A stretch of 64,000 nucleotides of DNA from Scrofimicrobium canadense (GTDB lineage Bacteria > Actinomycetota > Actinomycetes > Actinomycetales > Actinomycetaceae). Positions 19,996 to 27,645 of this stretch are shown piece after piece. The notes beneath the pieces are model-generated. The model had not been told where the DNA came from. It did no database searches and saw only the letters and a list, made by a program, of their open reading frames with translations. The translations under genes were made by a program, and so were the position numbers. How positions within the stretch are numbered: the stretch's first letter is position 1; each line of letters opens with the position of its first letter. The DNA lies in NCBI RefSeq assembly GCF_009696615.1, contig NZ_VULO01000012.1:1-64000 (forward strand). Reading direction: 5' to 3'.

Positions 19996-21354
19996 TTAGC
20001 GATCAAACACTTCTGCAACTTCAGGAATTAGTGAGCAGTATTGATCAAACATTCGTTGTGCGACATTTACCGAATTGACTAGAGGGTGCTCAGCCAATGC
20101 TTGCCACGCAAGCCCCCTGTCGCGATTAACAGTTGCTTTAATGACCAAGTTTTCACACGCCTTAACTTGGGTGACAAGACCAAGTTCAGCGCCTATGAGG
20201 GGGGCAACCACTTGAGGATGCACACCATCACCATCGGCCAAGCACGGGACTTCGATTACCGCGTCATTATCGAGGGAGGAGATGAGTGGCCCTTCTGGCC
20301 CGTCGCCGTTACATACGCCAAGGATCATACGTTTCGTCGCGGTGCCTGAAAGTGCGGTCATGAGATCAAGTGCGACTTCTTGGTAGCCGCCTTCCTCGAC
20401 ATCGCTCTGTTTCCGTTCGCCCTCGTCGGCCAGTTCTCTAGCTTCAGCCATATAGGTCGCTTCTCTTTCACGGTGAGCCGCATCCCAGAGAGCGCCTGCC
20501 TGGTCGGGAGTTTCACCTGCTGCGCGGTAGAACTTTTGCTGCTGCTCATCTAAATACTGGCCGCGCGTGTGGGACTCATTTTGAATTTGCTCTACAGCTT
20601 CCCGGTTATGGTAGTAGTAGAAGAGATACTCATTAGGAACCATCCCTATTTGGCGCACCCAGTCAAAGCCGATGATCCTTGCCTCCTCGATCTCGGAAAG
20701 CAAGTTATCATCCGCCAACAATGTCGGGAGCATGTCGGTGCCATCAACATACAGGGCGCGAAGCCAACCTAGGTGGTTGAGGCCGACATAGTCATAGGTG
20801 AACTCTGACTCGGTTCGTTTCAAAGCTCTGCCGACTCTGCGAACCAATCCAATCGGCGTATCACAGATTCCAACGACTCGTTTGCCCATCACATTGCGCA
20901 TTGCTTGAGTGATGATCCCGGCTGGATTGGTAAAATTAATGACCCAAGCCTGCGGAGCGTAAGTTTTTACAGCTTCTGCCAGCCTAATTGCATGCGGGAT
21001 TGTGCGAAATGCGTATGCGTAACCACCAGGGCCGACTGTTTCTTGCCCCAGGATTCCTTCGTCGAGGGCGACCTTCTCATCGATGACGCGCCCATGGGTT
21101 CCCCCCACGCGCATGGTTGAAAAGACAAAGTCAGCACCGCGCAGTGCTTCCCTATAATCGGTTGTAACAGCAATACGCGGCATGCTAGTCAAGGGCAGCG
21201 CCTCGAGAACTGACTTCATTACAGACAGCCTCTTCGCTGAGATATCGAAAAGGCAGACTGTGTCGACATCCAGCTCATTGCGCGAACGCACTGCTAAAGC
21301 TTCAATGATTTGTGGAACGCGAAAGCCGCCTCCCCCAAAAATCGTCAGTTTCAT
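19996..21354 (-). CDS. GH4 family glycosidase (6-phospho-beta-glucosidase-like)
   Basis: NAD- and divalent-metal-dependent glycosidase of family GH4, 452 aa, usual length. N-terminal dinucleotide-binding motif FGGGGFRVP, metal-ligand Cys in GICDTPIG, His in GLNHLGW, and INFTNPAG upstream of it. The family includes 6-phospho-beta- and alpha-glucosidases and alpha-galactosidases; whether the substrate is phosphorylated cannot be settled. The adjacent transporter is ABC-type, not PTS, so a phosphorylated substrate would have to be made inside, perhaps by the divergent PfkB-type kinase. Its ATG overlaps the regulator stop by 4 bases (ATGA). Confidence 0.88.
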   Translation of the reverse strand: MKLTIFGGGGFRVPQIIEALAVRSRNELDVDTVCLFDISAKRLSVMKSVLEALPLTSMPRIAVTTDYREALRGADFVFSTMRVGGTHGRVIDEKVALDEGILGQETVGPGGYAYAFRTIPHAIRLAEAVKTYAPQAWVINFTNPAGIITQAMRNVMGKRVVGICDTPIGLVRRVGRALKRTESEFTYDYVGLNHLGWLRALYVDGTDMLPTLLADDNLLSEIEEARIIGFDWVRQIGMVPNEYLFYYYHNREAVEQIQNESHTRGQYLDEQQQKFYRAAGETPDQAGALWDAAHREREATYMAEARELADEGERKQSDVEEGGYQEVALDLMTALSGTATKRMILGVCNGDGPEGPLISSLDNDAVIEVPCLADGDGVHPQVVAPLIGAELGLVTQVKACENLVIKATVNRDRGLAWQALAEHPLVNSVNVAQRMFDQYCSLIPEVAEVFDR

Positions 21355-22100
21355 AGCGTTTCTACTCTCGTATTGGTGGTCAACAACTTTTGTAGTGGAG
21401 TGATGTCAGGGCTTGCTGTGGTAATTACTCCCGAGAAATCAGTGGCTTTGCATACCGACAGCATCCCGGAACCTGGAAACTTGTCTGCAGTAGCGAGCAA
21501 ATAGGACGAATTTGCTTTCTGCAGTATCAGACGTTTGATGGGGACTTCTGTGCCCGTCGTGTCGAGAACTGTGAGGTCATCCCGGATGCCTGAGGTCCCA
21601 AGAAATGCAATGTCAGCGCTAAGTCCGTCAAGGGCCTGCTCTGTGAGCGGGCCGACAAGAGAGAGATAGGAATGTCGCATGATGCCGCCTAGGACAATCA
21701 CTTCAGTCTGGGAGGAATCGCGCAACTCATCAGCTACTGCCAAGGAAGCGGTGACGACCGTTACGGGGCGGTTTCGTAGGTGTCTGGCTACCATCGCCAC
21801 TGTAGCTCCGATATCGAGCAGTACTACTTGTCTGTCAGAAACCATGTCAGCGGCATATTTACCTAGAAGATCACGCTCTTCACTGGAGGTTGAGGCCACT
21901 ACGTGGAATGGTTTGGGGTCAGCGTCAATCATTCCTCCACCACGAACACGGCGTAGAATCCCCTGGCTATCCATGTCGTTAAGATCGCGTCTAATAGTTG
22001 AGGGTGATACTTGCAGTTCATGCGCTAGGGCAGAGACGGAAACACCACCACGTTGGCGGACATGATCCAAAATCATTGCCTGACGCTGTTTGGGAAGCAT
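21351..22100 (-). CDS. DeoR/GlpR family transcriptional regulator
   Basis: 249 aa. The N-terminal winged helix-turn-helix (QRQAMILDHVRQRGGVSVSALAHELQVSPSTIRRDL, given here by its ends at residues 5-40) has the DeoR signature with TIRRDL; the C-terminal DeoRC sugar-phosphate sensor has LLDIGATV and FLGTSGI. Likely a repressor released by a sugar phosphate made by the kinase/GH4 route. It is translationally coupled to the GH4 gene and divergent from the kinase-importer operon; the box array at 22121-22156 is its best candidate operator. Confidence 0.9.
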   Translation of the reverse strand: MLPKQRQAMILDHVRQRGGVSVSALAHELQVSPSTIRRDLNDMDSQGILRRVRGGGMIDADPKPFHVVASTSSEERDLLGKYAADMVSDRQVVLLDIGATVAMVARHLRNRPVTVVTASLAVADELRDSSQTEVIVLGGIMRHSYLSLVGPLTEQALDGLSADIAFLGTSGIRDDLTVLDTTGTEVPIKRLILQKANSSYLLATADKFPGSGMLSVCKATDFSGVITTASPDITPLQKLLTTNTRVETL

Positions 22101-22120
22101 GAACAGAGCATATCATGTAA

Positions 22121-22156
22121 TGAGCAAAAGTGAGCAAATGTTATTATTTGCACTCA
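22121..22156. promoter_or_regulatory. DeoR-type operator array between divergent sugar operons
   Basis: Two tandem 10-mers, TGAGCAAAAG (22121-22130) and TGAGCAAATG (22131-22140), then an inverted half TTTGCACTCA (22147-22156). It lies 21 bases upstream of the deoR start and overlaps the -35 of the kinase promoter, so one bound regulator could silence both directions. Confidence 0.65.
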
Positions 22157-22176
22157 CGGGTATTGTGCATTATGCT
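22148..22176 (+). promoter_or_regulatory. Predicted sigma-A promoter of the kinase-importer operon
   Basis: -35 TTGCAC (22148-22153), 17-base spacer, -10 TATGCT (22171-22176), about 20 bases before the AAGGAG ribosome-binding site. The -35 is inside the inverted operator half. Confidence 0.55.
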
Positions 22177-22202
22177 CCAGTACCATCCATTGGCGAAGGA
22201 GC

Positions 22203-23243
22203 ATGATGCTATCACAGAGCGATTCGTTTAACGACATGCAAAGTACTGACGAGCAATACGACATGATGGCTATTCCCGACCGATTCAGTATGGATGTTTT
22301 AGTTGTTGGTCCGGTGTTTCTCGATGTGGTGCTGGGTCCTGTCGATGCCATGCCGATCCCTGGAGAAGAGCGTTGGGTATCACAATGTGCGTTTGCCCCC
22401 GGTGGGGCTGCCAATCAAGCCGTTGCCTTGGCACGACTCGGATTGTCATCGCGACTGTGTTCTTATCTTGGAACAGATGAGCCGGGTATCTTGTTGCAAT
22501 CGTTACTGAGGAAAGAGGGACTCTCAGAAGAAGGGATGGTAGAAGTTGCCCATCAGTCAGTAACTGCGTCGATCAGTGTTGCAAACGATCGGGCAATGGT
22601 GACTTATGGGACTAACGAAGCTCCGAAGATCGTACCTGAAACGAAACCCCGCGCTTTGATGGCTGATTTGCGTGCGATTGCGATGAACAGGCCAACGTTA
22701 GAGAAGTGGCGTGCAAGTAGTCTTCGTCCCCTATTTATTTCTGATGTTGGGTGGGATGACAGCGGTCGATGGGATCCAAAGGAGCTCAACGGCCTGGACT
22801 TAGTTGACTATTTTGTTCCCAATGCTGGTGAAGCATGCCGGTACACACGTACCACTTGTATTCGTGACGCTGCATATTCCCTGCAAAGTCGAGTTCCTGT
22901 AGTCGTGATTACTAACGGAGCTGAAGGTCTCTTCGCATATGACGGCACAACAGAAGTGGAACTACCGGCTATAGCAGTCGATGCGGTTGACCCCACTGGG
23001 GCGGGCGATGTATTCGGCGCGGCACTGACATGGTGTGCTCTACAGGAATTCCCTTTGCGTGAGAGTCTCTCGGTAGCGTCTTTGGCAGCCGCATGTTCTG
23101 TGCAGGCTTTCGGTGGTTCATTATCGGCGCCCTCTCTCGAACAAATCAGAAACCTAATTCAATCGATAGAGCTTCCTTCCCAGTACGCAATTCCCGAAAT
23201 CATGTATTTAGACCGACCACTAACAAAGGAAAGGGATCAATGA
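22203..23243 (+). CDS. PfkB family carbohydrate kinase
   Basis: Ribokinase-fold sugar kinase, 346 aa. N-terminal PGGAANQAVALARLG (PfkB signature 1 region) and C-terminal DPTGAGDVFGAAL (signature 2, anion hole and catalytic Asp near residue 268). An N-terminal extension of about 28 residues precedes the first beta-strand (MDVLVVGPV). The start is one of two adjacent ATGs (22203/22206) behind GAAGGAG. Its product is the likely effector of the DeoR-type regulator. The stop overlaps the next start (ATGA). Confidence 0.88.
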   Translation: MMLSQSDSFNDMQSTDEQYDMMAIPDRFSMDVLVVGPVFLDVVLGPVDAMPIPGEERWVSQCAFAPGGAANQAVALARLGLSSRLCSYLGTDEPGILLQSLLRKEGLSEEGMVEVAHQSVTASISVANDRAMVTYGTNEAPKIVPETKPRALMADLRAIAMNRPTLEKWRASSLRPLFISDVGWDDSGRWDPKELNGLDLVDYFVPNAGEACRYTRTTCIRDAAYSLQSRVPVVVITNGAEGLFAYDGTTEVELPAIAVDAVDPTGAGDVFGAALTWCALQEFPLRESLSVASLAAACSVQAFGGSLSAPSLEQIRNLIQSIELPSQYAIPEIMYLDRPLTKERDQ

Positions 23244-24610
23244 TGGATCCAAAGATACGAAAGGGTTTGCTGACAATCGGTGCAGTAGGAGCCCTCATAA
23301 CGCTAGCCGCATGTGCGCCTTCAGGTGGAGGCGGTGTGACTCAATCAAATACAGGCAGTCAGTCTGGAGAAATCGTGACTGATATTGCAAACGTGCCTGA
23401 ACAAACGTTGACGGTGTGGGATCAAGAGATACGCGGTGGCCAAAATGAGCAGATAGAAAAGCTTAATGCTGCGTTCATGGAAAAATATCCAAATATTACA
23501 ATTAATCGCGTATCTCAGTCCTTTGACGATCTTGAAGCCACGTTAAGACTAGCTCTGACTAGTGATGATGCTCCGGACGTCGTGCAGGCGAACAACTCAC
23601 GTGCAATCATGGGACAGTTTGTATCCGCCAAACAAATTCTCTGCTTAGATGATTGGGCTGAAGCATATGGATGGAATGAGGCTTATCCAGAATCGATTCT
23701 GGCTTTTTCCTCATACTCCGAAGATGCACAAGACTTTGGTGAAGGCTGCGTCTACGGTTTGCCACAAGTGGGTGAGGCAGTAGGCGTCTACTACTCCAAA
23801 AAACACCTCGAAGAATTGGGGTTAGAGATTCCACAAACATGGGAGGATTTTGTCGCTCAGCTAGAGACGATCAAAGCCGCAGGAAAGACCCCTCTGGTAT
23901 TGGGAAATGTGGAAAAATGGCCGGGAATTCACGTATGGGGTCCCGTTCAAGGAGCTTATGAAAAGGCTGCGGACATTCGCGTGATTGGTTTTGGAAATCC
24001 GGGTGGGTCATGGGACACCGAAGGGAATACTGCTGCGGCTAGTGAGCTTCAACGATGGGCTCAAGCTGGCTATTTCAACGAGGGGTTCAATGGAGCCGAC
24101 TACGATACAGTTTGGCAAGAGTTTGCTAAGGGTGAAGGTGCCTACCTTATTGGTGGGTCTTGGTTGGGTCCTGACTTAGAGGCATCCATGGGTGAGGATG
24201 TAGGTTTCTTCCTGCCGCCGGCAAACTCAGTGAACAAAGTAGTGGCTACCACTGGTGGGACCGGTCTTCCTTTCGCGATTACTTCTGCAGCAAAAGATCC
24301 CAACGTTGCAGCGGCCTATATCGATTTTCTGACGAATGATGACGCGATGAAGGTCCTTGCTGAGACTGGGAACATACCGGTGCGCAACGCATCCGAGTTT
24401 GCCTCAGAGCAATCGGGAGTGATCGCGGACATCATGAATGGGTTTACTGATCTGACCACAGAGGGCGATCTTCTGCCCTACATGGACTACGCCACGCCAA
24501 CAATGGGTGATGATTTGGGAGCAGCTCTGCAAGAGCTGATGGAAGCGCGAATTACTCCAGAGGAATTTGTCCAGCAGATGGAGGGGTATTACACGGCATT
24601 TGTTGGATAG
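23240..24610 (+). CDS. Sugar ABC transporter substrate-binding lipoprotein
   Basis: Family 1 extracellular solute-binding protein, 456 aa. Type II signal peptide with lipobox LAAC followed by a Gly/Ser-rich linker. The mature domain (QTLTVWDQE..., FMEKYPNITINRVSQSF, DVVQANNSRAIMGQF, GGSWLGPDLE) matches oligosaccharide-binding proteins of CUT1 importers. Start chosen at ATG 23240, overlapping the kinase stop, with AAAGGAAAGGG upstream; the longer open frame inside the kinase gene is not credible. Confidence 0.92.
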   Translation: MMDPKIRKGLLTIGAVGALITLAACAPSGGGGVTQSNTGSQSGEIVTDIANVPEQTLTVWDQEIRGGQNEQIEKLNAAFMEKYPNITINRVSQSFDDLEATLRLALTSDDAPDVVQANNSRAIMGQFVSAKQILCLDDWAEAYGWNEAYPESILAFSSYSEDAQDFGEGCVYGLPQVGEAVGVYYSKKHLEELGLEIPQTWEDFVAQLETIKAAGKTPLVLGNVEKWPGIHVWGPVQGAYEKAADIRVIGFGNPGGSWDTEGNTAAASELQRWAQAGYFNEGFNGADYDTVWQEFAKGEGAYLIGGSWLGPDLEASMGEDVGFFLPPANSVNKVVATTGGTGLPFAITSAAKDPNVAAAYIDFLTNDDAMKVLAETGNIPVRNASEFASEQSGVIADIMNGFTDLTTEGDLLPYMDYATPTMGDDLGAALQELMEARITPEEFVQQMEGYYTAFVG

Positions 24611-24618
24611 CAACAACA

Positions 24619-24646
24619 CTGTGGTCCCGGCTTCCCGGGACCACAG
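24619..24646 (+). promoter_or_regulatory. Intercistronic hairpin after the binding-protein gene
   Basis: A perfect 12-bp stem (CTGTGGTCCCGG and CCGGGACCACAG) with a CTTC tetraloop and no U tract, starting 8 bases after the stop. Such hairpins protect upstream mRNA and allow more binding protein than permease. Confidence 0.65.
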
Positions 24647-24667
24647 CAACACGTGAGGACCAAAGAA

Positions 24668-25600
24668 ATGACAGCAGTAAGAGCGAATGAAGCAAGTGGT
24701 AGAGAGGGGGGTGAACTTCGGCCCCTCAAGAGAGTGCGACACCGTCATATAGGCGCTTCGATAGCGTTGCTAGCATTACCTCTCTTGGTGTATGGCCTAT
24801 TCTTGCTGTACCCACTAGGGCGAGTCGTCGTTCTGTCGTTCTATGAGTGGGATGGAATGGGAGACGGCGTATGGGCCGGAATAGATAACTACTTGACAAT
24901 CTTTTCCGATCCTAGGCTCTCTAGCTCTTTTATTCATGCCCTGGTTCTCATCTTCTTTTATGCAGTGGTTCCAATCTTTATTGGACTGATACTTGCCTCT
25001 CTTCTTGTGCAAGCAAAAGTCAAGGGGCTTGGTTTCTTTCGCACCGTGGTGTTTATGCCCCAGGTAATCGCAATGGTGGTTCTGGCTATTTCGTGGCGGC
25101 AAATCTATGCGCCAAATGGACTTATCAACACCGTATTGCGCAGTGTAGGGCTTGACGGTCTCACTCGTGCCTGGCTGGGAGACTTTGGTACAGCATTGCC
25201 CGCTGTCGGGCTGATTGGCACATGGGTGTCGACTGGATTAGTCACGGTGCTTTTTATGTCGGGAATATCAAGAATTCCACAAGAGTATTATGAGGCGGCA
25301 CGCCTAGACGGTGCTGGTGTTGTTCGGCAGTTTTGGTCAATTACGATCCCTTCGGTGCGAGGCGAGATGCTCGTTGCTGCCACCTTGACGATTATTGCCG
25401 CACTGAAGACCTTTGATCTTATCTATATGACGACGTCAGGCGGGCCTGGCACCGCAACAACAGTTCCTGCCTATGAGGTCTATAACCAGGCGATTCGACT
25501 AGGAAACGTGGGAGTAGGCTCCTCGCTGGCGGTAGTTCTTACCGTGATTATTTTCGTCATCAATGTGACGGTTAACTGGTTGGGAGAACGTGACCGATGA
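24668..25600 (+). CDS. Sugar ABC transporter permease (MalF-like)
   Basis: 310 aa with six predicted transmembrane segments after a charged N-terminal tail. The EAA loop, EYYEAARLDGAGVVRQFWSITIP, marks the ATPase-docking helix of CUT1 permeases. ATG 24668 has GAGGA 8 bases upstream; a GTG at 24653 is less likely. Confidence 0.93.
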   Translation: MTAVRANEASGREGGELRPLKRVRHRHIGASIALLALPLLVYGLFLLYPLGRVVVLSFYEWDGMGDGVWAGIDNYLTIFSDPRLSSSFIHALVLIFFYAVVPIFIGLILASLLVQAKVKGLGFFRTVVFMPQVIAMVVLAISWRQIYAPNGLINTVLRSVGLDGLTRAWLGDFGTALPAVGLIGTWVSTGLVTVLFMSGISRIPQEYYEAARLDGAGVVRQFWSITIPSVRGEMLVAATLTIIAALKTFDLIYMTTSGGPGTATTVPAYEVYNQAIRLGNVGVGSSLAVVLTVIIFVINVTVNWLGERDR

Positions 25601-26406
25601 AATCCCGCAGTTTTGAGACTATTGTCAACTACGTAGTTCTGGCTTTCTTTGCGTTTTCAGCGCTTACTCCTATTCTCTTGGTTGTCCACTCATCACTCAG
25701 TCCCGAGGCGAGAGGGCAGGAGGGGTGGGGACACGTGGGAAACTACGTGAAGGCTTGGGAGCAAGGAAACTTCTCCCTCTATATGAAGAATTCGGTGGTT
25801 ATCGCTGTCATTGTGGTGGCTAGCTCGCTAGTGCTATCGATCATGGCTGGCTATGTTTTAGGAATTCTCAGACCACCGGGTGCGGATATTATCTTCTACG
25901 TGTTCTTGCTCGGAATTATGGTTCCTTCCGAAGCAATAGTTTTGCCGCTATATTTCGACCTGCGCAGTCTTGGCATGACCGACACTATCTGGGCAATAGC
26001 CTTACCTCAGATAGCTCAATCCACTGCCTTTGGCACGTTCTGGATGCGTTCGTATTTTCGTGCAGTTGATCCCGCTATTATCGAAGCTGCCAGGCTGGAT
26101 GGTGCTGGGAATACGCGAATCCTTAGATCGGTGTTGGTGCCCATGGGAATTCCAGCCATCATTACCCAGATTGTATTGACGTTCATGTGGACATGGAATG
26201 ACTTCCTAATCCCACTCATAATGTCTCCATCTGGGAAAATGCGAACAGCTCCGTTAGCGCTCGCATTTTTCCAAGGACAGTACACTCAGGGAACCGTTCT
26301 TTTGTCAGCGGCCGCTGTTTTGGTGGCATTGCCAATGATTATTCTCTATCTGTTGTTACAGAGGCACTTTATTGCCGGAATGACTGAGGGGGCAGTCAAA
26401 GGGTAG
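25597..26406 (+). CDS. Sugar ABC transporter permease (MalG-like)
   Basis: 269 aa, six transmembrane segments, EAA loop IIEAARLDGAGNTRILRSV. Four-base overlap (ATGA) with the partner permease. No ATPase gene follows; as in many actinobacterial CUT1 systems a shared MsiK-type ATPase elsewhere probably drives it. The 3' end overlaps the convergent membrane protein gene by 11 bp. Confidence 0.93.
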   Translation: MKSRSFETIVNYVVLAFFAFSALTPILLVVHSSLSPEARGQEGWGHVGNYVKAWEQGNFSLYMKNSVVIAVIVVASSLVLSIMAGYVLGILRPPGADIIFYVFLLGIMVPSEAIVLPLYFDLRSLGMTDTIWAIALPQIAQSTAFGTFWMRSYFRAVDPAIIEAARLDGAGNTRILRSVLVPMGIPAIITQIVLTFMWTWNDFLIPLIMSPSGKMRTAPLALAFFQGQYTQGTVLLSAAAVLVALPMIILYLLLQRHFIAGMTEGAVKG

Positions 26407-27031
26407 TCATTGCCTCGAGAAGTCGCTCGATCTCGTCGATTGCCTCGATAACCGCCTTATTATATGAGTTGATCTCGTATGTGACCGTGTCATAAGAGCG
26501 AGAAGTACCAGTATCGGCTTCGACGGCTGCATCGCGAATGTCGTCCAGCTCCTCGGCCAAATTTGCAATATGGTTCATGAATCCTTGCACGTCAGCGCTA
26601 CCAGCGAGGAATCCTGACCACCTAGCCAATGCGTGAGTGAGATTGTTACGTTCATGTACTACTTGACGCATAAGGTTGTGAAGGCTTTGTGAGCTCCACG
26701 CATCGGGAACACGGATTGATCGGGGGACGATGTGCTGTCGGTGAATGTCGCTGTGTTCATCGTCTGCGATGGCGTGAAGAATGTCGGTCAATGCAAGCCT
26801 AGTGACTGGTTGCCATTTCTTGTGTTCAACTCTGGCTAACCACCGCTCTAGGAAGAGAGATGTGAGAGGAAAAGTAAGCAGTCCTGCGGTGATACCGGAA
26901 AGGATGACGGTTTCTTGCCATACTCCGCTTGCGATATCAACCCAGACAATGGCGATGATAACGGCTATTGAAAGACTGGCAGCAATTACTCGAATTGCAG
27001 TATGGGTAGAAAACGTCCCCGACCCGCGCAT
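26396..27031 (-). CDS. Membrane protein of unknown function, coiled-coil tail
   Basis: 211 aa, family not recognised. Two adjacent transmembrane helices near the N-terminus (about residues 12-32 and 40-60) precede a cytoplasmic helical region with charged, heptad-like stretches (HIANLAEELDDIRDAAVE, IEAIDEIERLLEAM). I set the start at ATG 27031 because AAAGGAG lies 8 bases upstream; an upstream codon at 27112 adds 27 residues with no ribosome-binding site. It is divergent from the GntR operon. Confidence 0.65.
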   Translation of the reverse strand: MRGSGTFSTHTAIRVIAASLSIAVIIAIVWVDIASGVWQETVILSGITAGLLTFPLTSLFLERWLARVEHKKWQPVTRLALTDILHAIADDEHSDIHRQHIVPRSIRVPDAWSSQSLHNLMRQVVHERNNLTHALARWSGFLAGSADVQGFMNHIANLAEELDDIRDAAVEADTGTSRSYDTVTYEINSYNKAVIEAIDEIERLLEAMTTL

Positions 27032-27102
27032 GGCAATATCTCCTTTGTGAGGGTGTTCATCGAGTCTATCTAGTTGCCTGACAAAATGTGCGGGTGGTTG
27101 CT

Positions 27103-27147
27103 TTGACGGCAACCTTTCGCTACTCTATTGGTTAGTTAGTTAACTAA
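27103..27147 (+). promoter_or_regulatory. Promoter and palindromic operator of the gntR-ABC operon
   Basis: -35 TTGACG (27103-27108), 17-base spacer, -10 TATTGG (27126-27131), followed by the perfect palindrome TTAGTTAACTAA (27136-27147) at the expected transcription start. The placement fits autorepression by the YtrA-type regulator, whose known operators are similar short inverted repeats. Confidence 0.65.
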
Positions 27148-27166
27148 TGAACCAAGGAGGAATTGG

Positions 27167-27586
27167 ATGGGAATCGGTGATAATCTCCCTCTTTTTGTGA
27201 GGATTGCTCAAGAGCTACGCCGCCAAATTCTTGAGGGTGTCCTGCCAGAAGAATCGCAAGCACCTTCTACCAATGAACTGGCAGTCTTTTATCGAGTCAA
27301 TCCAGCCACTGCAGCAAAGGGTCTCAATCTTTTGGTGGATGAAGGCGTTCTCTATAAGAAGAGAGGGGTCGGGATGTTTGTAACTTCCGGTGCCCGAAGA
27401 CAGTTGCTGCAGCAGAGAAATCAGCAGTTTGTGGCCGACTTCGTCCAGCCGCTAATCGCAGAAGCGAACGCGCTTGAGATTCCCCTTTCTCACGTGGAAG
27501 AGCTAATCCAGGTGCAGTACTCTCTAGCGTCCGTGGCTCCAGAATCAAGCGGGGACACCGCAAGAGTGGAAGAGGTAACCCGATGA
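27167..27586 (+). CDS. GntR family regulator, YtrA subfamily
   Basis: 139 aa, the short YtrA type with a winged helix (PLFVRIAQELRRQILEG, PSTNELAVFYRVNPATAAKGL) and only a short helical dimerisation tail, no effector domain. Such regulators repress a linked ABC exporter and respond to cell-envelope stress or antimicrobials. RBS AAGGAGG at 27154-27160. Its stop overlaps the ancestral ATPase start at 27583. Confidence 0.88.
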   Translation: MGIGDNLPLFVRIAQELRRQILEGVLPEESQAPSTNELAVFYRVNPATAAKGLNLLVDEGVLYKKRGVGMFVTSGARRQLLQQRNQQFVADFVQPLIAEANALEIPLSHVEELIQVQYSLASVAPESSGDTARVEEVTR

Positions 27587-27645
27587 AAATCGTCCAAACG
27601 AGGAACCTGACATAACATTTTGGAAAAACTAAGGCTCTCGACCGC

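Noticed and set aside
23093-23239. N-terminal extension of the solute-binding protein inside the kinase gene
   Set aside because: The lipoprotein signal begins at 23240 behind a strong ribosome-binding site.
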